Shown: positions 31,992 to 42,811, counted from the stretch's first letter. The stretch: DNA of 64,000 nt from Tretioscincus oriximinensis (GCA_022410635.1 JAJVDF010000137.1:715803-779802), one strand, 5' to 3'. Made by a program: numbers and translations. Notes: a model not told the origin generated them from the sequence alone.

Positions 31992-33371
31992 CTTTCCTTA
32001 AGATCAGGCATAGTACCAATAGATTGGAAGGTAGCTAATGTAACACCAATCTTCAAAAAAGGATCCCGGGGTGATCCCGGAAATTATAGACCAATCAGTT
32101 TAACATCAATTCCAGGTAAAGTGTTGGAAACCTTAATTAAGGACAAAATTACTAAACACATGGAGAAGCATGCATTGCTGAATGAAACTCAGCATGGCTT
32201 TAGCAAAGGTAAATCATGCCTTACCAACTTGCTAGAATTCTTTGAGAATGTAAACAAACATGTAGATAAAGGGGATCCAGTTGATATTGTGTATCTAGAT
32301 TTTCAGAAGGCGTTTGATAAAGTCCCTCATCAAAGGCTTCTAAAAAAACTCCATACTCATGGTATAAGAGGACAGACTTTGTCCTGGATTGGAAACTGGC
32401 TAAAAGATAGAAAACAGAGGGTAGTATTAAATGGACAGTTCTCTGAGTGGAAAGAGGTAAGAAGTGGGGTACCCCAGGGATCTGTACTGGGACCCTTGCT
32501 TTTCAATATATTTATAAATGATCTGGATGCCGAGGTAAATAGTGAAGTAGCCAAGTTTGCTGACGACACTAAACTGTTCAGGGTAGTGAAAACTGAAAAT
32601 GATTGTAAGGCACTCCAGAGTGATTTATTGAAATTGGGTGAGTGGGCATCAAAGTGGCAAATGCACTTCAACTTAAGCAAGTGCAAGGTCAGGCATATTG
32701 GGGCAAAGAACCCAAAATACTCCGACCACCTGATGGGAACTAAGCTTTCTGTGACCNAGCAAGAAAAGGATCTTGGGGTGTTAGTGGACAATTCAATGAA
32801 AATGTCAACCCAGTGTGCAGCAGCTGCAAAAAAGGCAAATTCCATGTTGGGGATAATTAGGAAAGGAATCGAAAATAAGTCAGCAAATGTTGTTTTGCCT
32901 CTTTATAAATCTGTGGTGAGGCCACATTTGGAATACTGTGTTCAATTCTGGTCACCACATCTCAAGAGGGATATTTTGGAACTGGAGAAGGTGCAGAAAA
33001 GGGCAACAAAAATGATCAAGGGTCTGGAGCACCTCCCTTACGAAGCAAGGCTGCAACGTCTGGGCCTCTTCAGCCTTGAAAGGAGACGTCTGAGGGGTGA
33101 TCTGATTGAAGTGTACAAAATCGTGCATGGGATCGACAGGGTGAATAGAGAAAAAATGTTTTCTCTATCACACAACACAAGGACCAGAGGGCCCTCCTTA
33201 AAACTGTTGGGTAGAAAAGTGAGAACAGACAAAGGGAAGTATTTTTTCACCCAGAGGGTCATCGGCCTGTGGAATTTACTTCCTGAAGAGGTAGTGGTAG
33301 CTAACAGCTTGGATAGTTTCAAGACAGGACTAGACAGGTTTATGGACACTAAGGGTATAAATGGATACTAG
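31992..33371 (+). CDS. CR1 ORF2 reverse-transcriptase fragment (5' truncated)
   Basis: Open for 459 codons from the element's truncation point to TAG at 33369. Reverse transcriptase copies element RNA at the genomic target. Visible motifs: HGFSKGKSCLTNLL; motif A VYLDFQKAFDKVPH with the catalytic Asp near residue 103 of this segment; motif B GVPQGSVLGPLLFNIFINDL from about residue 159; motif C KFADDTKLF with the FADD pair at 189-192. The C-terminal part has LEKVQKRATKMIKGLEHLPY and SLDSFKTGLDRFMDTKGI, typical of CR1 ends. One codon is unreadable (N near 32757; copy B has GAG there). There is no own promoter or start, so it is a remnant, though an undamaged one. The lack of frame damage implies recent insertion. 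Confidence 0.93.
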   Translation, partial: LSLRSGIVPIDWKVANVTPIFKKGSRGDPGNYRPISLTSIPGKVLETLIKDKITKHMEKHALLNETQHGFSKGKSCLTNLLEFFENVNKHVDKGDPVDIVYLDFQKAFDKVPHQRLLKKLHTHGIRGQTLSWIGNWLKDRKQRVVLNGQFSEWKEVRSGVPQGSVLGPLLFNIFINDLDAEVNSEVAKFADDTKLFRVVKTENDCKALQSDLLKLGEWASKWQMHFNLSKCKVRHIGAKNPKYSDHLMGTKLSVTXQEKDLGVLVDNSMKMSTQCAAAAKKANSMLGIIRKGIENKSANVVLPLYKSVVRPHLEYCVQFWSPHLKRDILELEKVQKRATKMIKGLEHLPYEARLQRLGLFSLERRRLRGDLIEVYKIVHGIDRVNREKMFSLSHNTRTRGPSLKLLGRKVRTDKGKYFFTQRVIGLWNLLPEEVVVANSLDSFKTGLDRFMDTKGINGY

Positions 33372-33586
33372 GATAGTTGTCTGGATGTCGCCTCCGGGAT
33401 GGAGCAACAGGCAGGACTTTTGAAATACCATTTGCAGGGAGTCACGAACAGGAGCAGCATATTTTGCTTTCCTCTGTCCGGACTGCCCAGGTGCATCTGG
33501 TGGGCCTCTGTGTGACACTGAATGCTGGACTCGATGGGCTGTGGCCTGATCCAGTATGGCTCTTCTTATGTTCTTATGTTCTAATC
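31992..33586 (+). mobile_element. young CR1 LINE, copy A, 5' truncated
   Basis: Contains the 3' 1.4 kb of ORF2 with an unbroken frame and the full 3' UTR (GTCGCCTCCGGGATGGAGCA, GCATCTGGTGGGCCTCTG), ending TTCTTATGTTCTTATGTTCT. The 5' end falls inside the reverse-transcriptase domain, typical CR1 truncation; the endonuclease and ORF1 are absent. Copies at 18248, 28928 and 39426 belong to the same subfamily. CR1 inserts without long target duplications, and none is seen here. Confidence 0.95.
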
Positions 33587-34869
33587 TGTGCATCATTCAG
33601 CTACCCAGGTTTTGTCCAATGCAGTAATATTAGGGTTCCTCCTCTTTTGCTAACCTGTATTTGCTTGGACACACGGACACACACACACACGAGTCTATCA
33701 GCTGAATCAATCATATCCTATCTGCTAGTGACATATATAAAGAACCAGGAATGCACCCACCATTTCACACGTATGGACCGTTGCTTGTGGTCCAGATGGC
33801 CTGGGCCTCTCCCTCCCCTCTTGTTCCTCCCCACCATCAATCTGCTTGTCTTGTATTAATAAAGAGGCATCTCTCGTCCCGCAGGAGGCGGGGTTTCTCT
33901 GAACGCACGCCATTTTGCCATTGCTGAATTTGGGGAGGGGGCTCTTTGGGAGAGGCGGCTTGCTTGTAGGTCAAGCGATTTAATTGGGTTCTCTAATATT
34001 AGCAGGGCACCTGGCTCCCCTCCCATTCGGTTCACAATAAAAGCCAACAGGAGTGCTTGCTGCGTGATAAATGGGTTAATTTTATGCACAATGCAGGTAA
34101 TAGTAATCCCATATTAATAGGTGCAAATGGGCTCTCGATACCCAAAGGGGGGGAGGGCATCTAGTTAGCATATTATTCTTGGTGCATTTCCAACTTCCTG
34201 CTTCCTTGATACCCGGAAGGCAGAAGCCGCTATTATCTTCTGGTGTAACCTATTTGCCAAGCCACCATATATAGCAGTGATGCCCATGCTGCGTGTATGT
34301 ATGAAGCCACATTTCTCTTCCACGCTTTGCTTTTGTATTTGCTTCCGATTCAGAAGCGAGTGCGAAGCCAGTCTCCTCCCTGCTTCTTCCTCTTCCGAGC
34401 ATTAATTTCTGGGCTGACATCTGTCGAAATGTGGCATGAAACCCTTTATTTTCTAACTCCGTTTGACCCTACCCTGTTTGCCGATATTTTACTTGGGTAG
34501 CATATATCTGTGTGTAGTTTTAGCAGACTTAATTAGCCCCAAGTGGAAAGAAACACAATATATTTGTATAATGTACAATTTTTTTTAAAAAAAAGAGACC
34601 TTGGCTACTTTATTTTAAAAAAAATTGCAATACATTTGTTTAATCTGTTTAGTACTAAAACATAAGAGCTCGTAGTTATATACATTCTTTATGTGAAATA
34701 TACACCTTAAAGCATTTGAAACAATGATAGATGGCCTGATTTGGGGCAGAATGTAATGTTTAATACAGAAAAAGTCAAAGAATTTAGGACCTTTTCCTTT
34801 GTCTCATCTTTCGTTCCCTTTAATGCAAGTTATCAGTCCCTTCCTGGTTTTTGGAACAGAAGAGCCAGT
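33587..34869. other. unassigned; candidate conserved non-coding block at 33890-34180
   Basis: 33890-34180 carries no repeat seen here and has TTTAATTGGGTTCTCTAATA, GCGTGATAAATGGGTTAATT and ATCCCATATTAATAGGTGCA, typical of AT-rich conserved enhancers. (CA)n at 33678. Confidence 0.3.
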
Positions 34870-35260
34870 CAAGGGAATAAAAATAGGGCAGATAAGTGAA
34901 AATATTTTCTACCCAGAGGGTCACTGGGTCTATGGAATTTACTACTTCTGCTTGTGAACTGTCTTTGTGCAATTGGTGGGCCACTGGGTGAAACAGAAGA
35001 CTAGATGGGCTCCAGCCCCATTCCCAGGGCTCCTCTTACGTTCTTATGTTCTAACTGGTTGGCCAGTATAGACTATGGCAGTACCCACATGTCTCATCCA
35101 CATGCCAAAGTCTGCAGTAGCGTGCAGAAGGCAAGTCCCAATTCCAAGTGTTGAGAGAGGTAAAGGTTTTGCCCCCTCCTCCTGCTTGAGATGCCCAGGG
35201 GCAACTGGTGGACCAGTGTAGTCTTTGGCAGGCCCCAGTGGGTGATTTCACTCACCCACC
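34870..35260 (+). mobile_element. CR1 copies with an FB remnant between them
   Basis: First part AAATATTTTCTACCCAGAGG (ORF2), CCACTGGGTGAAACAGAAGA, ending TTACGTTCTTATGTTCTAAC. Then GGCCAGTATAGACTATGGCA...CTCATCCACATGCC (FB, centre lost), then CCAATTCCAAGTGTTGAGAG and the repeated UTR segment GAGATGCCCAGGGGCAACTG, ending GGACCAGTGTAGTCTTTGGC. Same fused arrangement as 26238. Confidence 0.7.
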
Positions 35261-35389
35261 CCAGAGCTGCATACATTAGAAGCTGTAACTGGTGAAAAGT
35301 CCTCTCTTCTATACCCTTTAAAGGTATAAACCTCTGTCCCAGATTTTGTCTGGTAAACGCTCAGTAGGCTTCCCTTAAGATGCCACGAC

Positions 35390-35525
35390 AGGAAAGGCCA
35401 ATGGCAGGGAGTGGTGGCAAAGGTTTCCCTCTGTCTTCTGCTTGAAATGCCCAGAAGCCATCGCTACTGTGTGAAACAGAATGCTGGATATGCTGTGCTT
35501 GATCTAACAGGGTTCCTCTTAAGTC
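35390..35525 (+). mobile_element. CR1 3' UTR fragment
   Basis: GGCAGGGAGTGGTGGCAAAG, CTGCTTGAAATGCCCAGAAG, GAAACAGAATGCTGGATATG, GGGTTCCTCTTAAG. Confidence 0.75.
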
Positions 35526-35584
35526 CCTGCCTAGAACGGGTGCCCAGGACCTGCTTCCAGGTCGGAGAAACAAGGAGACAAAGA

Positions 35585-35757
35585 AAAGCTAGATTTTATG
35601 CCCTGCTTTCCTCATCCATAAGTGAATCAAAGCGGCTTTGCTTCACAACAGACCCCTTGTGAAATGGGTGGGGATGAGAGAGCTCTGAAGAACGATGACT
35701 AGGCCAAGGTCACCAGCTGACTTCATGTAGGAGGGCAGAATCGATCTGGCAGACTTC
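35585..35757 (-). mobile_element. tRNA-derived SINE
   Basis: Tail complement TTATGCCCTGCTTTCCTCAT, CAAAGCGGCTTTGCTTCACA, body CCCCTTGTGAAATGGGTGGG, GCCAAGGTCACCAGCTGAC, B-box complement GCAGAATCGATCTGGCAG. Its head end touches the long inverted repeat. Confidence 0.75.
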
Positions 35758-35760
35758 CAG

Positions 35761-36383
35761 ACAGGAGGAGGAAGAGGAAGGAGGAGAAGGAGAGGAAGAG
35801 GTAGAGGAAGAAGAAGAAGAGGAGGAAGAAGAAGAAGAGGAGGAAGAAGAGGAAGAGGAGGAAGAGGAAGAAGAAGAAGAAACCTTCATCTGCTCTGACT
35901 TGGCCTTTAGTAGTATCCATAGTAGATAAGAGGAGCCCTGCTGCTTATCCAGGCCAACACCCTGCCTCATGAAGCCACCAGTTGCTTCCCAGCATCAGAA
36001 ACTGTAAGGGAGGCAAGACCTTTGCCTGCCTCCATCTCCTTACAAATTGTCTTTAGAACCTGGTCTGCTGTAATGTAGCGCTTAGAATGTCAGGCAAAGG
36101 TCTTGCCTCCCTTACAGTTTCTGATGCTGGGAAGCAACTGGTGGCTTCATGAGGCAGGGTGTTGGCCTGGATAAGCAGCAGGGCTCCTCTTATCTACTAT
36201 GGATACTACTAAAGGCCAAATCAGAGCAGATGAAGGTTTCTTCTTCTTCTTCCTCTTCCTCTTCTTCCTCTTCTTCTTCCTCCTCTTCTTCTTTCTCCTC
36301 TTCTTCTTCCTCCTCTTCTTCTTCTTCCTCTTCTTCCTCTACCTCTTCCTCTCCTCCTCCTCCTTCCTCTTCCTCCTCCTGTT
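35761..36383. repeat. long near-perfect inverted repeat
   Basis: Left arm 35761-36028, spacer 36029-36090, right arm 36091-36383. The unique inner parts (35881-36028 and 36091-36238, 148 bp each) are reverse complements without indels and differ at one base (C at 35899 versus the complement of A). The outer parts are (GGAAGA)n on the left and (TCTTCC)n on the right, which also correspond, including a shared GAGGTAGAGG/CCTCTACCTC interruption, but differ in repeat number. The left arm is complement CR1 3' end running on into the spacer, so it is the original and the right arm the inverted copy. Confidence 0.92.
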
Positions 36384-36787
36384 CTTCCTTCTTCCCCTCC
36401 TCTTCCTCCTGTGTGTGGTGCCCAGAATCAGCTAGCGAGTGGTTGTGGGATTCAGGAGGCTGCACTCAGCTGGGCTGTGGCCCCGTTCTGCACGGCACCT
36501 CGTCTTCTTTTTATGAAGCGCCTGCCTGCTTCTCAGCAGAACTCTCCTTTCGGTTTCTAGGCGAGTTGCACTTCTCTATTTCCCTCCCTCCCCCACGGTT
36601 ATTCATGNTTTCTTCCCCCTCGCTTGCACTGAAACCGAACAAGGCGGGTGCAGAAGTCACGTCTATTTTTAGTTCTCTAATCATTTTCACTCCTAATTTC
36701 TCATCCAGTGTACTGAGCGCAGCTGTACATAAGTTACGAACGCTTATGGGGCGTCTGTGTGTGTGTTAAATATTTTTAGAATTCTCC
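36384..36787. other. no recognised feature
   Basis: Serine-rich open frames on both strands here stem from the adjacent microsatellite. Nothing else recognised. Confidence 0.35.
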
Positions 36788-37315
36788 AAAAGAACCCAAG
36801 AGAAGCCCTGCTAAATGGGGCCAGGGCCTCTCTCGTCCGTCCTTCTGTCTCTCCCGGTGCCCACAAGGTGCCCCTGGGCACCTCAGGCAGNAGAAGGCAA
36901 AACCCGCACCTGTTCTCCACTCCCTGCAAATGGCACGTCAGGNATTCTGCCAGTTGCTCCATCCCGGAGGCAGGCGGGATCAAGAGATCCATCCTAGTAG
37001 CTGTTGGCATCCACGAACCCGTCTAATCCTGCCTTAAAACTATCCAGGTTTTATCGAGCTACTACCACCTCTTCTGAAAGGAAATTCCACAGATGAATGA
37101 CCCTCTGGGTGAAAATATACGTTCCTTTGCCCATCCTCACTCTTCTGCCCATCAGTTTCAAGGAATGGCCCCTAGTCCTAGTTTGGCGTGATAGAGAAAA
37201 CAGTTTCTCCTTCATTTGCCTTTTCCATCCCATGCATGACTTTATACACTTCAGTCGGATCCCCTCTTAAACGCGCCTTTCAAGGTGGAAGAGGCCCAGA
37301 CGTTGCAGCCGGATT
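36788..37315 (-). mobile_element. CR1 LINE, 3' UTR plus ORF2 end
   Basis: AGCCCTGCTAAATGGGGCCA, GGTGCCCCTGGGCACCTCAG, TTGCTCCATCCCGGAGGCAG, GGATCAAGAGATCCATCCTA, then ORF2-end complement GACCCTCTGGGTGAAAATAT and CTTTATACACTTCAGTCGGA. Frame decayed; two Ns. Confidence 0.85.
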
Positions 37316-38789
37316 TCGCCAGGGATTTTGCTCCTGCCCTTTGAGTGCTGTGCTGCTGGGACGGAGGAGGGACGGAGGGATGACTCATCAGCTGCTTCCG
37401 GACCCAGCTCTGCCTCCTCTGAGGAGGACACCTGCCTCTCCGCCTCGTCCTCCCATGAGACTCGAACTCAGCTGGCTCCCTGCGCCTGCTGCCTCCTTTG
37501 TCATAATTGCTTGCGGTGAAACAGGAGCTTAGTGGCCGCGCTGCAGCCTTGTGGAGTCATCTGATTGCACCCCATTTACTTGGGCAGAGAGGCTTAAGGT
37601 GACACCGAGAGCCTTGCTCGGCTGCTGCTCCTTTGGGGTTACGTGGGAGCAAGAACATGTTTGTGCCTGTCACCTGTGGCATAATCAAGGGCTTGTTGTG
37701 TACCGGGCGACTCACTCGCTTTTTATAGACTAACCACCTGTTGGCGTGCTCTTCGAGTGGCACNCATGAGAGCCAATCAGAATGCACGTGGCTTTTCCCT
37801 AGGTGGAATATTTTGAATGTGATCAGAGAAGTACGGCTCTTTTAAGGAATGTTGAGTGAGAAAGGGGGCTACCTTAGAGGGAGAAGTTTTGAATATTTTG
37901 CAAGTTGGAGATCAGTTGTTACAAGGAAGGAAACTGCACAAAGAGCACTGATTTATAAATAATTAGCATGAGCCCTGTTCTCTTCTTTCATACCTTCCGT
38001 GGAATGTGAAAGATCAGTTTTCTAGAGACCAGTGTATTTCCCCAATAACGGCCTTGGCTACCTTGTATAGACATGTGAAATGGCATTGTCTGAGCTGTCT
38101 TGCTAGTACTGAGATGAACTTAGGAAATACCTTTGGCCCCAAATACCTAAAGGAACATCTTCGCCCGTATCCACCTGCCCATTCCTAAGATCTGCAATGT
38201 TAAGGAGGGTAAAAATCCTGGGTGACTGGGCCTTTTGGGGGGTGGCTCCTAGACCCCTCCCCATTCAAACAGGTCAGGCTGCTTCATTGTATTTAGGAAA
38301 TATTTGGAGACAGACCTCTTTGCCCTGGTCTTGGTGGAAGGTGTAGTTTCTTCCTCACTTTTACATACTGTAGTTTTATAGGTGCTGTGAAATAAAAATC
38401 CAAAGGAAGGGAGGAAGGAAGGAAAGGAAAGGGGCCTGGCTTTGAATCTGTGTTTAGCCTCCCGGGTGGCTTTTGATATCTGCTTAATGTGCTTTGCAGG
38501 GTTAAATTAGAGCGGCCAGGATCCGGGGTCACTGTTCTGCCCTGCTTATCTAGGGTTTGAAGTGTGCAGACCCATAGAATGTTACAGCTCAGCCATGCGG
38601 TTGGCAGGGCACAGCTCACCAGTCAGCCACAACTGCTGGATTATGATGGCGAGGAAGATACATAGCAACAGGGGCACCACACTGCCTCTAGGCCCCTGTC
38701 TCCAGGTTGCTCCCGGTTCATTAAAGAGCTATTTGGTTCTCTAGCATGTAGCCTTCTTTGGCTAGGAAGCTCCACCGCTTTCCTTCTTG
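37316..38789. other. unassigned
   Basis: No exon recognised. 37330-37560 is GC-rich and 37550-37800 has few repeats. (GGAA)n at 38404. Confidence 0.3.
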
Positions 38790-39352
38790 CCAGAGACCTC
38801 CTATGAAATGGAGATGAATGGAGGACTCCTTGGTAAGGAAAATGAAAACAACACATCCAGGTTGGGAGGAATCTGCCTGAGCAGCAGCACATGTGGAAAG
38901 GACCTGGGTGTATTGGTGGATCACAGGCTAAACATGAGTCAACAGGATGAAGCAGCTGCTCAAGAAAAGAAGCTAAGTTCAACCCTGGAATGTAGTAAGA
39001 GGAGCTTAGAATCTAGATCACACAAAGCAATTATTTCTTTCCACTTGGCCTTGATTGGACCATATCCAGAGACCTGTGTTCAGTTCTGGGCACCTCAATT
39101 TAAAAACAGTCATTGATAAACTGGAGCACGTTCAAAGAAGAGTTATGATGAGTGGTCTGGAAACCATGAAGTCCTATGAGGAGTGATTAATGGATCTGGG
39201 GATGCTAGTCTGCAAAAGGGAAGAGTGAGAGGAGACCTGATAGCTTCCTACAAATATCTGCAGGGCTGCCACAGAGCAGAGGGGTCAGCTTTGTTCTCAC
39301 TGGCACATGGAAGGATTAGAAACAATGGGCTGAAACTACAAGAAGGGAAGAT
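38790..39352 (+). mobile_element. older, divergent CR1-like LINE fragment
   Basis: The frame at 38860-39110 reads KDLGVLVDHRLNMS and ETCVQFWAPQFK, the conserved end-of-RT region of CR1/L3-type LINEs (compare KDLGVLVDNSMKMS in copy A). It is broken by stops after 39116 and continues as CTGGAGCACGTTCAAAGAAG and GAGAGGAGACCTGATAGCTT. Distinct from the young subfamily. Confidence 0.75.
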
Positions 39353-39425
39353 GAATTATTATTATTATTATTAATAATAATAATTAATTATTATTATACC
39401 CCGCTTTCACCCAAAGACTTACATC

Positions 39426-40572
39426 TATCTAGACTTTCAGAAGGCTTTTGATAAAGTCCCTCATCAAAGGCTCCTAAAAAGGCTCCACACTCATGGTATA
39501 AGAGGACAGACTTTGTCCTGGATTGGAAACTGGCTAAAAGATAGAAAACAGAGGGTAGTATTAAATGGGCAGTTCTCTGAGTGGAAAGAGGTGAGAAGTG
39601 GGGGGACCCCAGGGATCTGTACTGGGACCCTTGCTCTTCAATATATTTATAAATGATCTGGATGCCGAGGTAAATAGTGAAGTAGCCAAGTTTGCTGACG
39701 ACACTAAACTGTTCAGGGTAGTAAAAACTGAAAATGATTGTAAGGCACTCCAGAGTGATTTACTGAAATTGGGTGAGTGGGCATCAAAGTGGCAAATGCA
39801 CTTCAGCTTAAGTAAGTGCAAGGTCATGCACATTGGGNCAAAGAACCCCAACTACTCCTACCACCTGATGGGAACCAAGCTTTCTGTGACCGAGCAAGAA
39901 AAGGATCTTGGGTGTTAGTGGACAATTCAATGAAAATGTCAACCCAGTTGCAGCATCAGCAAAAAAGGGTTACTTTGGAACTGGAGAAGGTGCAGAAAAT
40001 GACAACAAAAGTGATCAAGGGTCTGGAGTACCTCCCTTATGAAGTCAAGCTGCAACGTCTGAGCCTCTTCAGCCTTGAAAGGCGACGTTTGAGAGGTGAT
40101 CTGATTGAAGTGTACAAAATCATGCATGGGATGGACAGGGTGAATAAAGAAAAAATGTTTTCTCTATCACACAACACAAGGACCAGAGGGCACTCCTTAA
40201 AACTGTTGGGTAGAAAAGTGAGAACAGATAAAGGAAAGTATTTTTTTCACCCAGAGGGTGATCGACCTGTAGAATTTACTTCCTGAAGAGGTAGTGGCAG
40301 CTAACAGCTTGGATAGTTTCAAGACAGGACTAGACAGGTTTATGGACACCAAGGGTATAAATGGATACTAGGATGGATGTCTGGATGTTGCCTCCGGGGT
40401 GGAGCAACAGGCAGGACTCCTGAGATACCGTTTGCAGGGAGTCATGAACAGGAGCATATTTTGCTTTCCTCTGTTCAGGCTGCCCAGGTGCATCTGGTGG
40501 GCCTCTGTGTGATGCAGAATGCTGGACTTGATGGGCTGTGGCCTGATCCAGTATGGCTCTTCTTTTGTTCAT
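39426..40572 (+). pseudogene. young CR1 LINE, copy B, with internal deletion
   Basis: Starts in motif A (AGACTTTCAGAAGGCTTTTG) right after an ATT microsatellite and L2/SINE-like remnant. Near-identical to copy A through FADD and the UTR. Relative to A it lacks ~133 bp (A 32836-32968), joined within GCAAAAAAGGGTTACTTTGG, and has one G fewer in GGATCTTGGGTGTTAG (39907), giving a frameshift. One N. Ends CTCTTCTTTTGTTCATATCT. Confidence 0.92.
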
Positions 40573-40574
40573 AT

Positions 40575-40740
40575 CTATCTTCCCCATCACATTGTGGTGA
40601 TATGTATTAATGTACTTGTAATTTCTTGTGTTCGAACAGCTAGGTTGGTTGAATCCAAGGCCAGTAGAGGGCGTTCACTCTCTATTGACAGACCGTTGCT
40701 CTTAACCTCTGCACCACGATATATCTTGAGATGCAGATGA
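40575..40740 (-). mobile_element. second SINE family (S-B), copy 2
   Basis: CATTGTGGTGATATGTATTA, GTACTTGTAATTTCTTGTGT, TCGAACAGCTAGGTTGGTTG, then head complement GCTCTTAACCTCTGCACCAC. Diverged from 30690 and 50965. Confidence 0.55.
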
Positions 40741-40784
40741 GACATCAGAAAAATCTTTCAGGGCAATCGACTAGTGGACTAGGT

Positions 40785-40925
40785 TGGCACAGGAGCTGGT
40801 GAGTCTTCAAACAGAAGCTGGGCAGCCATCTGACTGGGCTGGTTCTGTGAATCCTGCATTGGGCAGGGGGTTGGTGCCAGTGACTCTGGGGGTCCCTTCC
40901 AATTGTATCAGTGGTTCTATGAATG
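40785..40925 (+). mobile_element. old-type CR1 3' end
   Basis: GAGTCTTCAAACAGAAGCTG, GGCAGCCATCTGACTGGGCT, GAATCCTGCATTGGGCAGGG, GGTCCCTTCCAATTGTATCA, GGTTCTATGAATG. + strand counterpart of 25343. Confidence 0.8.
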
Positions 40926-41019
40926 TAGCCAAGGCTGTAGCCGTTGCTGGCATCAGGTGTACCTACTACGCTTCTTTCTTTGTAACATGCATTCTGGCAC
41001 TTACCCAGCAGTCCCAGGG

Positions 41020-41290
41020 TGGAGCTCAACACAGGATAAAAACAAGCAGTAAAATGTAATAAAAAAAGGAATCACTCCAGTCTTCCTCTTTTTTACCAGG
41101 ATTATCAAGGTACCCCAAGCCTTATGGAATTGGCACCTGATCTATTTTTATAGGTAGATTGTTGCAAAGCCAGGGGGCACAACGGAGAAGCCAACTTGTG
41201 TGCCACCATCTCCAGGTGCAGAGGAACTACCAGAAGGCCCTCATTGTGGGACCTTATCATATGGCAGGTCTCTATGGGAGTTGTCACTTA
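41020..41290 (-). mobile_element. L2-type element fragment
   Basis: GGTGGAGCTCAACACAGGAT, then CCAGGGGGCACAACGGAGAA and CAGAAGGCCCTCATTGTGGG: the same layout as 21785 (GGAACCACGGAGAAGGCC, CAGAAGGACCTCC). Confidence 0.45.
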
Positions 41291-41299
41291 CGTTCATTA

Positions 41300-41960
41300 G
41301 AGGCTGCCCTCAGAAGATGAAGGTTGTCCAGGGCTATATTAAGAGTGTATGAATTGCCATCCAGAAATGTCCAGGTACTCAGAAGTGTGGTATGAAAATG
41401 ATGGGGTTTCCCTGCCTCTGGAAGACAGAGGAATGCTACTCCAGTTCATGGAAGAAACCCTCCAGCTTCCCATATCATAACCCACAGGCCTTGAGGGTGT
41501 GCTGTGTGTGTGATTGTCATGCAAGGGGGCTTGTAGTATTTGGAGACCAACAGGAGAAATGCAGGTGGCATGCGCTTTCGTGGACACATTTGCTTCTTCT
41601 GATGCCAGGGGACCAATGTCAGGAAACTGAATGTAGGAGATTGACAGAGGACCTGGAAATTTGGTATGGGGGTTAACACGGCAGAAGTTTGTCCTCTCAA
41701 GCGGAGGGAAGTGCCTGGGGGAAAGAGATGCAGCTGGGTAAAAGTGCACCAGTCAAGTATATGAGAAAAGTGGAGATTAAATCAGTCCAAGAATGCCCTC
41801 AAGAGGCTGGACAGTTGACTGGTGTTATAATATGCATAGTGTGCCAGGAAAAGATTGTCTCTCTTAAGTCCCTTATCAATGGACTGGAATTTGTGGATGT
41901 ATTCTAGTTCTGCTACTTCTCGTTCAAATCTTTCTAGTTTCTTTGTTCAAAGGCTGTGTG
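41300..41960 (-). other. unclassified repeat-like block containing a TL core
   Basis: On the minus strand it reads codon-like for short stretches (LEYIHKFQSIDKGLKRDN near 41850) and contains GGCATCAGAAGAAGC...CCACGAAAGCGCATG, a variant TL core, at about 41540-41610. I cannot name the family; it may be the parent retroelement from which TL units derive. Confidence 0.35.
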
Positions 41961-42007
41961 TGGTATATTTCAGCCCATCTAGTGGCTAGTAATGACGATG
42001 AAGGCAT

Positions 42008-42207
42008 TTATTTGTAACGTCCCTTTCATCAAAGAGCCTTTGTTGCTTTCTCCACAACAGACACTTTATGAAGTAGGCAGGGCCGAGAGAGTTTTAAAGA
42101 ACTGTGATTGTCCCAAGGTCACACAACCGGCTTTGTGGAGGCGAGTGGAATCGAACTGGGAGACTCTATGAGTCCAACATTCTAATCACTACTCTAAACT
42201 GGCTTTT
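42008..42207 (-). mobile_element. tRNA-derived SINE
   Basis: TTTGTTGCTTTCTCCACAAC, AGACACTTTATGAAGTAGGC, CCCAAGGTCACACAACCGGC, B-box complement GGAATCGAACTGGGAG, head end AAACTGGCTT. Confidence 0.8.
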
Positions 42208-42360
42208 CCATGTTTTGCTTGAGGGGAATGCCTTGGCTAGCAGAGATGATCATTTAGGAGAACACGATTACAGAATTTGTATCTCACCAGCAAAGACTCC
42301 TGACCACAGACCTGTGAGGTTGGTTTGGGTAGAGAATTCCTTCCTGGCACAAGATTATTT

Positions 42361-42665
42361 TACCGAATTTACTTCCAGAAGTGGTGGTGGCAGCTGGCAG
42401 CCTGCATGGCTTTGAAATAGGATTAGACCAATTCATGGAAGCCAAGGCTATCAAGGCTGCTAGGATGGACGCCTTGATCCTGCTTCCGGGATGGAGGCAG
42501 AACCGTTCACTGGGGGTGGAAAACAGCTGAAGGTTTTGTCTTCCTTATGCTTGAGAAGGCGCAGTTGGTGGCCCCCTGGCTGAGACTGAAGGTTGGACAA
42601 GGTGGTCTGAGGGTCCATTCTTGAGGGTGTCGTGCTGGATCCTAGGGCTCTTCTTGGGTTCTATG
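42361..42665 (+). mobile_element. CR1 ORF2 end and 3' UTR
   Basis: ACCGAATTTACTTCCAGAAG, GGCAGCTGGCAGCCTGCATG, GCCTTGATCCTGCTTCCGGG, GAGACTGAAGGTTGGACAAG, then GGGCTCTTCTTGGGTTCTAT. Confidence 0.8.
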
Positions 42666-42811
42666 TAAGGTCATTGGAGGGAATTTACATGGACTGTGGT
42701 CTGAGCCAGCAGGGCGCCTCTTAGTTCATAGAAGGCAAGTGGATCAAGGGCCACGAGGACAGATGCTCAGGTACAACCTCCTGCTCCTAAAGATCGTGTG
42801 CAGGCAGTGAA

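Noticed and set aside
35710..36769. Serine- and glutamate-homopolymer proteins on both strands
   Set aside because: Translation of (GGAAGA)n/(TCTTCC)n microsatellites in the inverted repeat; the same leading residues on both strands reflect the palindrome.
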